64,000 bases of DNA from Zeugodacus cucurbitae (GCF_028554725.1 NC_071670.1:67803001-67867000), one strand, 5' to 3'. Counted from the first letter of the stretch, positions 40,376-53,767 are shown. Numbers and translations: made by a program. Notes: generated by a model not told the origin, from the sequence alone.

Positions 40376-43300
40376 AATACGTAATCACATTGCAATATGC
40401 AGCAACACCTCAATATTATTGATTTTCAATTAGAGCAGGAGCAAATAGCCGAATATGCACAAATAAATAATAAAGTCAGGGTGTGTTTCCCACAACAAAA
40501 TCAGGACAAATGAAGCAAAGGCGAAGTTAAGTAAATATGTTTGTATGTATGTACCCACACACACACATACAGTCCTCTGCAGTAGCGGAAAGTGCAAACA
40601 CGAAGAAATTAGGGAAAGCAACGCGTGCATGCAACCAAATCGCAGAACACAACGCACGCCCTCAACTAAAATGCTACCTACAGTAGCAACAAAAACAATA
40701 AGAACAAAATAAACGAATGATGTATACGACGCCAGAGTCACAGAAACTCATAAATACTTGAAAAATGAAAACTGAATTATGACTCAGGAACGACATCGAC
40801 ACCAAGCCAATCAAGCTGCAGGATCAAGCGACCGAATGACTAAGCGTACGGTCAGTCACACAGGAACGACACTCGGCTCTGCCATTAACAAATACAATAT
40901 GTGCCATAAATAAGACGCGGCAGCAGACCGGCTTAGCCAAATGAGTGACACATGCGAGACACACGTTACAATTGTGGGGGACGAAAACTAAATGTAAATG
41001 ACAAAAGCAAAAAATATATATAATATTTTACGCTAATACATACATATGTACACTGCAAATTAAAGTGGAAAAACGCGCAGAAAATGGCGAAGCAGTAAAT
41101 GCAACTACTGTGCCGTGCTATGTTATGCTTTGTCGTTGCAATTGAGCTGAATGGCAAATTGTTGGACGAAAACAACATACACATGTGTATGTAGCAGCAG
41201 CCGGTAACCTGGCAACCAGTGAGCAGACGTTGACAACCGGCTGTCACGGGCCCTTCAGACGCAGGCGCATTAAAACGCAACGAAACACACGCACAAGGGT
41301 ACACGATACGGGGGCAGAAAGCCGAGACGTGCAACGGCACACCATTCACAGTCAACCGCATGGCGTTTGGTAAAAGGACAACATACTGGGCGCCCAGCAT
41401 GCACAACAGAATCGAATTCGAAGTCAACATTTCAGACGCAATGCAACGAAACTCCGCGAAACGCGAAACGAAACACAAAGCAGCAAACCGAAAAACCAAT
41501 AAACAGCGTCGCAAGGAACAAATGAAGCTGCAAATAAATGCTGGCGCACACTCATTACTGTTGTTGTAAGAAACAAAATACAAGATGTTGGATACATATC
41601 TGCAACACATACACATGCACATTGATACATTCATATATGTACATACATAAAAGTACAAGTCAAATCAGAAGCAGCACATGGAGTCTGCCTCCCATTGCTG
41701 GACGACAGTCAGAACTGGATGGCAAGCAGCGAAATTGATATACACGGAGCGTCTAGAAAAATGAGAAAAAAACACATGCGGCGTATTGAGTGGGGAAAAC
41801 ACGAAGTTGGAGGTCAAACAAAGGGTGGCAAATGTTGATGACATGCATTTGTCGGCAGACGAAGACGCCACAGCGTTGGTGCTCTGGAGCGCTGGTGTTG
41901 TAACATAGCAATTTCAAGGGCAATCACACATTTTCCTACATACACAAGTGTTAATATTTACTGATACACTCCAGTGTATGTGTGTTGATTGAAGATTAAT
42001 ATGCGTGCAGTCGTTGAATGTTGACAAATCTGCATGTTGGCTAATCCTTTGCCATCAATTGGCTAAGATGTGATGATGAATGTGATTGGGGAAACAATAA
42101 AACGTGATGGAAATGCATGCGTGATTTTTGATTTAAGAGTTGAATATTTTCTGAATTATTTTATATTAAATTTTAAACAATAAATTTCATAATTTTTAAA
42201 TACAAATAAACATTTCTGACAACTCTTAATATAAAAAAAATAAAATGTCGTTGGCAACGCGTGCACTGCTAATTGACATTTTCTTACTTCAGTTAATGGA
42301 GCCAGATTTCACGCACAATTTCATAACAAAAAAATACCAATATTCCAAATCAAAGATTTTCTTGTGCTTAAACTGAATTAAGAACTAGAATACAAATTAA
42401 ATCAAATTAATTTAAAGCAATAAGCAACAGTTAAGGACCCTCTTAAGCAGTGCATTGAACTCACAACGCGCGCTGCACTGCACTCGCTGATTGGAACCAA
42501 TGATCTCTACTGCAAGAATATTTTTAAATGCGTGTGCGTGTATATAAAATAAGAATACTTAAAACTCGCTGAAAACGCATAAATATCGAAGCACACACGA
42601 CTGACTTGCCTGAGAATGACTTGGCGGCGATGACTAGCGTTTACCTGACGGGCGCCCACAGCGCAGCACTTCCGGCAAAATAAAACGGAAGCAAATAATA
42701 TTGAATGAAATAAAATAAAATGAAATCAAGTAAAAGAAGGTAGTCGTCAAGTCAGTCTACCGCGGCGTTGGCATGATGACGCGTCGGCGTGATGACTCTT
42801 GATATTATTCGGTAGTGAGCAATTAGAGTCGTAAAATTGAAACGACGCAAGTAACACTTCGAAGTACTAAATTTTATTGGAATTTATGTGCTTGTGAAAA
42901 GCGTGAAGCAGCGATCACAATGCATTTGCCATCAATAAATTAACTTACTTGCAGCCTAAAGGTAACGTGCCAAGAATTGGTAAGTATTATGTGAGTTTGA
43001 AAAGGTTATGGGAGTGTAGAAAACAGCTGGCGTGCCGTATGTGTGGGGAAAGTCCTTATCGGCAAATGTAAATTTCCCACAACAAAAATAAATATTTTTC
43101 CGCTTAGAAAATGTTTTTCCATTCGCAAATATATTGTTAGGGATTTCATTCAGACAAATTATTGCCAAAAGAAAAACACAAACATATGGGTGCAGGATTT
43201 GCAAACTGATTTATGTAACTATGAGAGCATATAAGGTCTCCCAGTAGGAAAAAGTTCATTAAATTTAAAATGATTATCAGGGAGATCGAATAATATTGTT

Positions 43301-46300
43301 TACAGTCAATTTATATTAAGAGTTCAATATTTCAAATTATCAAATTTTAGTACAATATTAGTCAACGTAATTTTTTTTATATTTTTAGCGTTGGGTCTTC
43401 ATTGAAAGCTATGAAGAATATTTGTAATAATCCAATAAAATTATATCGAATTAAATACAATAAATAAAAAAAAAATAAAACAAAAAAAAATAAATAAAAT
43501 AAATGAAAAAATTAAAGTTTGGTGTCCAAATGAAAGAGAACAACTTTAGAAAATAATAAAAAAAATAGTTATAAAAACCCTGACAGTTTCTTGTGATAAA
43601 ATTCCTTTCGGTACACTCACTCTATAGTCAAATATATTTAACTGAGCGCATATGTCTGTGTTTGCGCGAAATTCGACCATATGCCGGTAAACAAGGGTCG
43701 ATTTTTGCTTATCTCCGCTTTGTTATTTTCCCCCATATTTGATTAGGGGTGGAATTTTATCACTTGCCAAAAATACTTGTGCGTAATGTCAATTGCTTTA
43801 TCTCAATGAAAATTCTGTATTTTATTTTAATGCACTTTCGTGGGTGTTGTTATAATAGTAGTAAAGTAAATGTGGCAGTTCGAAACACAAATGTGTGCAA
43901 TCGTTACATTTTCATGCGATTTATTTTCTGTTAATTTTTCCTGATTGGAACACAAACACATTCATCAAATCACTTTTCTAACAATCTATTGGCATACAAA
44001 CTATTGTGTGCGACTGTTTTGTTTTTATTTTTCTTTTTCATTTGCACTTTTCTTTATATCCAACAAACAAAAGCGGTCTTGGAAAGTATCCACGTTTCGC
44101 AAAATCTTCTCTCTCTTCAATTATGCACCGGGGACCATATATACAAACATTTATGCAATGTACTTCATTTCATCTGCGACAGCAAGCAATGTACCTTTAC
44201 GAATTTATTTTTATCCTACTTTCAGCACATCCTCCCTCGGCGCTCTCAAGTGTAGGAAATGAACCGAAACATTGGCTGTACTGAATGTATGCTGTAGCCA
44301 CTCTCCGGTACATGTGGTACCAACTTGTCGACAAACAAACTTCGGGAAGCCATAAAGCACACGCCCTAAATTCACACAAAAGATCCTGTTGGTAATTGAA
44401 CGTTGTGCAAAGGCACCAGCAATTTACGGAATACGGAATACATTCAATACAAAGGAACTACTTCAACAGATACATACATGAAAGCAGACAATTGCGAAGG
44501 AGGACGTACGCGGCGGAAGGGATGACGATGATGAGTCAAAAAAGCCGGTGAAGTAAAATGTCAATACACTGGCGCGTATATAACTGAGTGGTGGTGGAGT
44601 AGTACGGATTTAAAGTGGAATATTTGAAATATTTGAAATTTTTACTGCATAATAAAATAAAGTGAATTTATTTTAAAGAAAATTTGAATTTTTTTGGAAA
44701 TAAATGAATAAATATGCTCATTTAAATTTTATTCCAACTTTGAGCTAGTAATCTATAAAGCAAAACTTGCTAAGAAAGCAATAAACATTAGCACATTTCA
44801 ATTTATTTTTAATAAGCTTTTAGCTGTGTTTTTATCACTATTTTTACAGTTTCATAGCAAAACAGTTGATCATTAATCCAACTGAAATAATTACATATTT
44901 ACGAGCACTTCTTAGCAAAAAAAAAATTATTTTTTATTTTTATTTGCCTTAAGAAATACAGCAGCGGATAATATGCCCTTAACAACTAGCTTAATCTGAT
45001 TGGAAAATTAAGTTTATAGATTTAAAACAAATGAATTATACTACAACACGTTTTTCACAAAATAACTGAAAGTAGTTTAATAAATATAAGAAAAACCACA
45101 ACTAATCTTCTTTATAAATTTAAGGAGTAATGAATGTGAAGAGATTTTTGCATATCGTCATACAGAACTAATGCAAAAGGAATAGTTGAAATGTCAAATT
45201 TAACTGACGTCTAATTTTATATGGAAAATATGAGCATTTCAAACACAAGTTATTATAAAATATGTGCATTTTTATATATAATTTTTTTATATATCGTAAA
45301 TATGTGCATACAATTATGCATTCATGAATATATATGTGTGGCTTTCGGCCGATGCGACAGCAATTAGCGTTGTTTGTAGTAATTGTCATTGCCACTGCAA
45401 TTGGAGCGTCCATGCTAACAACAAGCAACTGTGCAAAACTAATTAAAAGAAAATCAACACGCAGTAAAAACACAATATTGAAAAACATACTGCTAGAAAA
45501 CAAGAAATCAGCGCAAACACAATTCAAAAGGAAAAATATACAAACAACAATAAGTTGCAAGTAAAAATTACAGGTAAACAGAATGCTGTCGGACAACTGA
45601 TTGTGACGTTTTATATACACACACAGGGACACAGAGATAAAAAACAATAAAAAAATGGCAAATCAAGTTGTCACATTCCCCACATACAGACATACTCGTA
45701 TATACCACACATATAGCACATAGCCGTAAATACCCTCAAGCAGCACTTTATTTGGGGCAAAGTATCTTAGAGACGTCAACTGTCAAGTAATTAGACATTA
45801 AATAGCTTTTAATAAAAAGCTGCGCAGAAAACCATACACGCACGATTTTCCCAATTGTTTTAAATTATTTCGCTTTAAGTAGACCAAGCAATAAGCTTTT
45901 CTTTAATAGAGCACTCCATGCGATAAAGGTGGCAACGCCATGTAGTTATAAACAACTTGCTTAGCAAGCAGCTAATCCACCACCAATGCCAAGGTGAGGA
46001 AGCCGGTCGAAAATGCAAGCACACAAATAAGTGCGTACACACACATACATACATACATATGTGTACATAAAAGTAGCCAAAAACAGAAAACTACAACAAC
46101 GGAAAACAGACATTGAAATCAAAGAAAAGCTGTATATTGTGATGGGGAGACCTTAGTAATTAATTTTATAAACAAAAGTTGGTACAAACATATTAAATCG
46201 CAAGTCTGGGAACAATAAATTAGATTGTATGTTAATATTTTCAGTTACCAGACAAAGACTAGCGCGCACTGACTGCGTTTGTCTTTAATAAGTACTGCAG

Positions 46301-47739
46301 TCGCTATTTAATGGGTTTTTTTTATAAGAATAAGATTAAATATTTTAATAAAAAAATATATAAAACTTACACTTTTCAGCTTCAATTTGACAGCAAATAT
46401 TTCTTTGTTTCTATCGCCTTGATTGCTTTTGAGTACTATCGCGTAAACTTTTTGAACGCCGGTGGTAGCTTTAACGCTCAAAAATATTGCACAACCACGT
46501 CTTTATTCAATTATTGTAAGTATTTTAGTTATCTTTAGCTACACTTTTGTGTATAGCTTTATTTTATTTTAATTTATTTTTTATATGAACACTGCAGTAA
46601 TTAATTTGCACTAGAAGAAATTAGACAAAACACGAGAATTATAAATTATTGCTTTCTTCTTGCACCGTTTTCACGTTTTTTATCCTTCAACTATTATGTG
46701 TGTGCGCAAATGCGTAGAATTTCCACACAAAATTATTTAAAAAATCGGACGAGTGACAAAATAGTAAAAAAACTATGCACCCAATTTTATTTTTGAAAAA
46801 AAAAAAGTTTAAAACAAAAAGAGCCAATTTCAGTTAATCAAATAAATTTATCAAAACACACGTCTGATGAAAAATTTAGAATAGATTATTTTGTGTAATA
46901 ATCAAAAATAAATTGCAGTCCAAATATCCTTTATGACAATTTGTTTGTTTGTGTGTGACCGCGACAAAAGCAAAAAGGGCGGTTTCGCTGCTCCTATTAA
47001 CGACAAAACACCGGTAAAAGGCAGCAGCAGCAGCAGCAGCATCATTGCATACATCTGCACCTATAAGCGCATACATACAGACATGTGCACAAACAACCAC
47101 ACACACCCTTCTGATTGCTTCTCATTTTTTTATTTCTCAGCACACAAAGGATATTCGGCGCACTTGTCAAAATTTTCTTGCTTGTGAAGTAAACCGAAAT
47201 GTGTGTTTATTAGCTTGGAAAAATCCAACGCAAACGAAATTAGTATTATTTATTTTGCTGAAAACTGATTTTGGCTCATTTTCAATTTCAAATATATTAC
47301 ATGGTTATTTTTTTTCTTTAACACAAGTTTGCTAGAAACCGTCTGCAATTATTAGATCTCACACAATTTTTTCCACAACTATCGCTCACAACGCGTTGCT
47401 AGCTCGAATGAATTGTTGTTTCGTCGCCGGCTCGAAAGAAACCCGCTGCCGGGCGGATTGGGCGCAGTGCTGACATCTTAGAAACATTATGCTTGCTTGT
47501 AAGCACTCGGCGCGAACATGTTTGATGCGCAAGGTTGCCATAATGTGAAGTGTAATGAAAATTTTGAAACTTTAATTTTGTGCGAAGGAGTTTGGACTTT
47601 GTAGCTGTTTGTAGAGCATTGAAAAGTAGCGAATTCAGCATACTGTTGATTAACAGTGGTATGTAAAATTTACTGTTAATTTATTTTAATTAAAAATTTA
47701 ATTATATTTGAATATATTATAACATTTATTAATCAATTC
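40376..47739. other. 7.4 kb without a supported gene
   Basis: Frames of up to 230 codons exist on the minus strand (40966-41658 and 45168-45647), but translations are unrecognisable. 40.4-42.0 kb is somewhat GC-richer. 43.43-43.56 kb is A-rich. A (CAG)n run lies at 47023-47040. A GC-rich patch near 47.39-47.53 kb could be a promoter or leader exon of something, but nothing decides it. Confidence 0.4.
47023..47040. repeat. (CAG)n run
   Basis: About six CAG units. A similar run lies at 31451-31475. Confidence 0.8.
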
Positions 47740-49761
47740 TTATTTTCTAAATTTTCTATTTATATTTTTATTAATTTTGACAGAATACTGTGATTGCAGC
47801 TTATTTACTATATAATTTGGCACTTCCACACAGCTGTAGATACCATATGCAGGTAACGGTGCTCTTTCAATCCACTTATCATTAACGCTATCATACTCCT
47901 CGACAGTGTAAACATCATGTCCACCAACGGCGCATATACGCTTGTCAACTACAATGGCACTTATACCAAAACGTGCAACATTTAACGGTGAAATCTGGAA
48001 ATTTTTAAGAAAATAATCAAAAAATTTTTAAACTAAAAAAATTAATTTCAAACCTTCCGCCAAGTATTTAACTGTGGATCGTAACACTCCACCGTATTCA
48101 GCATGCCTTCATTGTAACCACCAATCACATATATTAAACCATCCAATATAGCAACCTACAAGACATAACCTCAAATTTGTACAACATCAAATATTAAATT
48201 TTATTGCAACTTACACCCGGCCAACCACGCGCTCCATGCATATTACAACAACTCGACCAAGTATTTAATATTGGATCATAGCATTCAACGGAATTTAGTG
48301 GCTCACAATCTATGCTCAAACCACCGAATATATAAATTTTGTCTTGATAGACTATAGCGCCTGCGCCATATCTGTGTTTGGTCATTGAAGGCAGTAATTG
48401 CCATTGGTTTGACTGCACATCGTACCTGTGTCGAAATATTGCAAAAAATATTAATTGACTTTTTGCGGTTATGCACTTACATTTCCGCTGTATTAAAGGG
48501 ATCACCGCCATCGTGTCCGCCAAAAGCGTAAATCTGTTCCCTCAACAAAACCGCGCACAAGTCATCACGTCGCTGTGACATTTGCGCCATTTCCTGCCAC
48601 TCCAGCGTTTGCAAATCCAAGCGTTTAACGGTATTATTCCGTTGGAAACGACGCGAACGTCCGCCAACGAATAGCAAACAGTTATTGTGTTGGAACAAAG
48701 CATAACTGTAATCGATAAATTTAAAATCGAAACATTTCTGCCATTTCTTGTCGGACATATTGTAACGGAGGATATATTTTAACTTCTGTAATATTAGTTG
48801 GATGTTATAGTTGGTTGATATATAATTCTCTTTAACTCCTATTGGAGCATTGGGCATTTAGTATAATAAAGTAGTCAAATAAATTATATTTTACTCACCT
48901 TCACATCGTTCAAAACCATCAGCTTGCATTGCCGCTCATTTCGCGCTGTTAAACAATCGGTTATTAATCGGTTATCTGTATTGTTCGGTTCATCATTAAG
49001 CAACGGTTTTATGTATTTCGTTATGAATGCGTCGTCAAACTGACCGAGTCTGAGCGCGGGTATTAGCATAGAAAGTTGCTTTTTTCGATTTTCTTTATCA
49101 TATTGGTACCAGCGCATAAGCGCTTCGAAGACATCCACTTCACAATCGATATTAAGTTCATCGGAAGTTAAAATTTGCTGTAGTATTTCCGGTGTGTAGT
49201 GAAGAAATTCCGGGCTTTGGATTAACTGTTAAAAGAGATACAATTATGCGCTTAGTAAATATGTATATGTATTGTTACTGAAATGCTTCTATAAATATAG
49301 AGGGTTGACTAGACTTTAGACTTATCATATATCTTTCAATTTAATTTTTTTATATTTGACCTTTGGTCTTCGATTTTTTTTTCATGAATATGACGATATA
49401 GAAGACATTTTTTAACATAAAAGGTGACTCTATAGCCTCAAAATTAAAAGCTTCTTAACAGAAAGGTTTAAAATAGGTTTCCACTTTCTATAAAATAACT
49501 ACATAATAATATTTCTAAAAAAAATAGTTTTACAAATCGATTGCTAAAGAGTTGATAAATTGATAAAAAAATCGATTAGACGATCTTATCTAACACAATA
49601 TATCTAACCAAATAACGAAGTACACTTTAGAGAAACCTTTAAAGAATCCACGCTCTTTTTCTCTCACTTCTCTCTTCTCTTATGATTATGCTTACCTGTG
49701 CAAAGTTTTTTATAGCAAAGCTAATTGATTGCTGTGTTGACAGCTCAATCGATGATGTCAT
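47740..49761 (-). CDS. BACK-Kelch protein copy A, 421 aa, without BTB domain
   Basis: Kelch-like family. Members with a BTB domain recruit substrates to Cullin-3 ubiquitin ligases, the Kelch propeller binding the substrate. Exons on the minus strand: 49696-49761, 48899-49225, 48481-48785, 48215-48425, 48054-48155 and 47740-47994. All junctions are GT/AG and in phase, giving 1266 bases. Residues 1-22 (with FAIKNFAQ) plus LIQSPEFLHYTPEILQQIL and VDVFEALMRWYQYD make a BACK domain. Kelch blades follow, with NTAEMYD, IYIFGGLS, NSVECYDP, IYVIGGYN, NTVECYDPQLNTW and AVGGHDVYTVEEYD. The start ATG aligns exactly with that of copies B and C, and an in-frame stop lies just upstream. The intron at 48786-48898 is absent in B and C. 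Without BTB, Cullin-3 binding is doubtful; its role is unknown. Confidence 0.85.
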
Positions 49762-50110
49762 ATTTGGTGAGTAAACTTTTTACACACAAGTCATCACCAG
49801 GATTGTGTTTACGAATGAGACGACGGCAAGCGACTAAAGAATGTACTGAGCTAAACTATTTTATACACATAAGTGAATATTTGAAGTCATACACACATCC
49901 ACACATGAATTTCACAATAAATGAAATTATAAAATTTATTACTCAAATTTATTATCCAAAAAATTCGTTGTAAATCGAGTGCTGCCTGCGATTTGTTTTT
50001 AATATATTAGTTCAGTCTTTTATTTGAAATTAATAACGTACAATATTAAATTATTTGTTTTTTTACAACTACAATAATATAAACATTTATAATTAATATA
50101 AGTAATATAA
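49762..50110. other. spacer between copies A and B
   Basis: AT-rich. A spurious 82-codon frame runs through the first A exon in the other sense. No BTB-like exon is visible here. Confidence 0.5.
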
Positions 50111-50235
50111 TAGTTAAAAAAATAACGGGAATTTTCGTTAAAAAAATATTAATTCGTTTACATCAATGTTGTCGACTTCATATTTGAGAAAATGGAAATT
50201 TTTAAATTCCCGTTATTTTTTGAACACACCTCGTA
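50111..50235 (-). mobile_element. short mariner derivative (MITE-like) beside copy B
   Basis: Inverted ends TTAAAAAAATAACGGGAATT and AATTCCCGTTATTTTTTGAA surround about 60 bases from the transposase end. The right edge (ACACACCTCGTA) lies 16 bases from the B stop codon. The equivalent element is present next to copy C. Confidence 0.75.
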
Positions 50236-50250
50236 TGCAGCTGCCGAGAA

Positions 50251-51924
50251 TTAATGTCGACTTAAGAACTTTGTTTGCAATTTATTCGTGAAATTATTAG
50301 GCACTTCTACGTACAAGTTGGAGCCATAAACAGATAACGGCGTTTTAACGGTCACTATCTGGCTAAGATAATAGCGCTCTGTGAGAGCATAAACTTCATG
50401 GCCGCTCATTGTCTTAGCAGAAATACCGAATTGCTCTACATGCTCCAGCGAAATCTGTTGGCAAAACCGGAAATGTATTTTAAATTTGAATTTATATTAA
50501 TATATACGAGTATTTACCGTTATCCAACTATCTTTCTGTGGATCATATTGCTCCACAGAAGTTAGCGCTCCATCATTATTGTGACCGCCAATAATAAAAA
50601 TGTAGTGATTCAAGAGAGCCAGCTGAAAATGGAAAATTCGTCAAGTCTTTCGGAATTTCTTGGTAGTTACTGCACTTACACCAGGTCTACCGCGTGCCTC
50701 GAACATATTTGTGCATTTGACGCAAACATTTTTCTTCGGATCGTAATACTCAACGGAGTTGAGTGGTTTCCCGTCAGCGCCCCAACCACCAAATATGTAA
50801 ATCTTTTTATCATAAACATCAGTGCTGGCACCATAACGGCAAACGTTCATACTTGCACGGGGCTGCCAACAGCTTTTGTGGATATCGAAACTGTTGCATA
50901 TAAATAAATAAATTTATTAAAGAAATAATTTTCCAAAAGAATTGATGGGTTGACTTACATTTCTACAGTGTTGAGTGCTTGGGAACCATCAAAGCCACCG
51001 AAGGTGTAAATGTTATCACCATAGAGCGCCACACACAGTTCGTCGCGACGCCGCTCCAACTTCACTGTTTTATTCCATGTAAGTGTCTTCAAATCAAGAC
51101 GTTTGATAGTGGTATGCTTCTGCAGCCCATGGGTACGTGCTCCGAAGAATAGAAGGCTTTCATGATGAAGCACCAAATCGTAGATGCAATCGAGATATTC
51201 CACTTCACAGCATCTCTGCCACACATCAAGTGCACGGTTGTATCTCTGAAGGTATTTTACTTGCTTAGAAGGTAGAGTTGTAGAGTTCTGTATGGCCAAG
51301 AGACACAACCGCTGTTTACGTGGTTTCTTATATACTGAAGTAGGCGCAGTGTTATGTTTGATAGGTTTGGAAATCCACTTCAATGCATTTCTGGCAATCT
51401 GCTCACAACCGGGCAAAATTTGTATATGCTGTGTTATAAAGACTGTATCGAATTGTACGAGTCTTGTGGAGCTTATTAGCGCTGCAAGCCACTTTTCGCG
51501 TTCCGTTTTATCATGTTCATACCAATGCATAATAACCTCGAAGACATCGAACTCACAGTCTACATCTAGTTCGTCAGCGACTATAACTTCTCTAAGGAAC
51601 TCCGGCGTATAATCTAGATATTCAGAGCTCTGGATGACCTTTGAATGTAAAGAAAGATTGTTGATAAGTATCCGAAATGAACCCGGTTCTTATTTGGTCA
51701 AGGAATTTCAAAACGACAGCATTCCTTAGAATTATTCAATGAATAATTTCCGCCACTACAAAAACAACAACCCTGTATACATTTATACTTAAAAAGTACC
51801 ATGTCAAAATTGCTTAATTTTAAAATTTGTCGTAAATAATTTTATTACCCTCACTTACCTCAGTGAAATTTTTTATCGCATAGTCGATAGCTACGCTTTC
51901 TGGTCGCGACATCAATATCTTCAT
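50251..51924 (-). CDS. BACK-Kelch protein copy B, 421 aa, without BTB domain
   Basis: Minus-strand exons 51859-51924, 50959-51638, 50680-50890, 50518-50622 and 50251-50454; 1266 bases in phase. The length equals copy A although A has one more intron. The start MKILMSRPESVAIDYAIKNF is followed by a BACK domain (VIQSSEYLDYTPEFLREVIV, DVFEVIMHWYEHDKTE) and Kelch blades (YTFGGFDGSQALNTVEM, IYIFGGWG, NSVEYYDPKKN, FIIGGHNNDGALTSVEQYDP). The first blade has FGAR instead of a GG pair, and the last blade is reduced (ISAKTMSGHEVYALTERYY), so the propeller may be imperfect. Probably an intact paralogue. A non-coding first exon with donor at about 52171-52172 is likely, as a similar stretch precedes C. 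Substrate and role are unknown. Confidence 0.85.
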
Positions 51925-52490
51925 TGTAATAACCGAAAATAACGCCAAAAGTGTCACAAGTGAATTAAGCGATGGCGAACGACTGCCTGTTCTGTGCGCA
52001 AAAGTTCAATTTATAGGTGAATATGCATATAAATGTATGTACATCTGTATATTATGAATGCTTATTTCATAACAATTGGAAATGCGAAATCCAAAATTTC
52101 TGTTAAATTAACCAAATTATTAAATAAATATTTTATTTAACGGTCTAACAATAGAGAAAGAACTTCACTTACTGAATGGAACTCAAAAAATCTGATAAAA
52201 GAGCTGATGTAAATAAAACTCATTTTACTATTTACTTTATGACCATTCTGCATTAGTCATCATTCACGTTTTTTGGTTAAAATGAACAAATTGTGAAGCC
52301 GCAAATATATATATAAACTAAAACGCTGCCATATGTATTAATTGTCATGCTATCAGCGAGCAACAGCTGGCTAATATTTATTTTGATAATTTTGTGATTC
52401 CAGCGGGGAATTTTTACAAACATGCAAATGCACGGAGTTATCAATTTATTATGGTTTAGCATAAAAGTAATAATCGGGGTTGTTGTTAGT
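51925..52490 (-). promoter_or_regulatory. 5' region of copy B, duplicated with the gene
   Basis: Shares long matches with the region above copy C: ACACAAGTGAATTAAGCGAT, ATCTGATAAAAGAGCTG followed by a splice donor in both, and CTATCAGCGAGCAACAGCTG. The duplication therefore took the 5' UTR and probably the promoter. The frame upstream of the ATG is open for about 32 codons in both copies, but no in-phase upstream exon was found. Confidence 0.5.
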
Positions 52491-52798
52491 GATAAGCGAT
52501 ATTTCGATATTTCACAACCGGTGATTTTTTCACTGTCATTGAAAATCGCATATATCAACTGCGATCAATTTTGGTAAATACCAGTTATGATTTGAACAGA
52601 TAAACGACTGCACGACACGACAAAGATATTTCCTTGTCGTCTTGAAGCCAGCTTCTTTAACATTTTGGGGACGGCAGCGACATATCAAACAGCAATTTCA
52701 TTGTTGCCGTACTAAAACCTTTCACTCCAAAACAATTTATATATTTTGTTTAATGTGAAATTTTTGTGCGATTTATTTCTTTGAAATTATTAAATGTT

Positions 52799-53491
52799 AT
52801 TACGAATGATATATGTATCAAAGCTAATTTACGCTTCTGCTGACAAAACTTTGTTAAAACTTTAAATAATTTTAATTATTTATATTTCACATATTAGTGG
52901 CAGCTTTACAGCGGCCATTGTTTATTGTTAAAATTAATAAATATGAAAATGTTAAAAATTAAAAAAAAAAATGTGGAGTACAAATTATCATAAATTCGTT
53001 TTTTTTTTTTGTTGCGATCGCGATAGCAATATAAAAACACAGTAATTTAAAAATAACGATATCGCTCATCGATAGTTGTTGTGGAATCTGATAGTAGTCA
53101 GAAAGAGAATTCAAAGCGATAAGAAATTCTGGTTGATGTCATGAATTACGAATGATATATGTATCAAAGCTAATTTACGCTTCTGCTGACAAAACTTTGT
53201 TAAAACTTTAAATAATTTTAATTATTTATATTTCACATATTAGTGGCAGCTTTACAGCGGCCATTGTTTATTGTTAAAATTAATAAATATGAAAATGTTA
53301 AAAATTAAAAAAAAAAATGTGGAGTACAAATTATCATAAATTCGTTTTTTTTTTTGTTGCGATCGCGATAGCAATATAAAAACACAGTAATTTAAAAATA
53401 ACGATATCGCTCATCGATAGTTGTTGTGGAATCTGATAGTAGTCAGAAAGAGAATTCAAAGCGATAAGAAATTCTGGTTGATGTCATGAAT
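52799..53491. repeat. nearly perfect tandem duplication, unit about 345 bases
   Basis: The segment starting TACGAATGATATATGTATC at 52801 is repeated from 53147. The only difference I see is the length of one T run. It contains CGATATCGCTCATCGATAG in each unit. It is either a very recent duplication or an assembly artefact. No coding content. Confidence 0.85.
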
Positions 53492-53605
53492 TCTGATATT
53501 ATTGGTTTGATATTCGAATCAGAAATTTTATTGGTTTTTGGTGTTATGGAAACCAATTTTATCGGTTTTACTAAAAACAGCAACAATCCAAGGGGGTTTG
53601 AAATA

Positions 53606-53767
53606 CAGTGGCACTTCTCTAACTCGAATCACCATAATCCAAAAAAACTTCGAGTTAGAGAGACTTCCGAGTCACAGAATGTAATTTGTATGAATTTTAA
53701 ATTCTATTGCCAAATAAAGAGTTCGAATTATGGAGAACTTCGACTTATAAAAGTTCGTGTTCCACTG
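53606..53767. mobile_element. pogo/Tigger-like MITE, 162 bases
   Basis: TA-flanked. Starts CAGTGGCACTTCTCTAACTC and ends AAGTTCGTGTTCCACTG, giving imperfect terminal inverted repeats beginning CAGTGG. The interior includes an inverted copy of the TCTAACTCGAA motif (TTCGAGTTAGAGAGAC). No coding capacity. Confidence 0.65.

Noticed and set aside
43945..44284. Three overlapping plus-strand frames of 88-105 codons
   Set aside because: All three frames are open at once with no domain, which is expected by chance in a stop-poor stretch.
45168..45647. 159-codon minus-strand frame
   Set aside because: Phe/Cys/Tyr-rich translation typical of AT-rich non-coding DNA, with an overlapping frame on the opposite strand. 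No recognisable family.
50581..50907. 108-codon plus-strand frame, repeated at 54421-54747
   Set aside because: It is the antisense shadow of Kelch exons; its conservation between copies follows from the duplication.
51925..52020. In-frame extension upstream of the copy B and C start codons (about 32 codons)
   Set aside because: Open in B and C but not in A (stop just upstream), no in-phase upstream exon was found, and B's nearest leader exon joins out of phase. Kept as 5' UTR.
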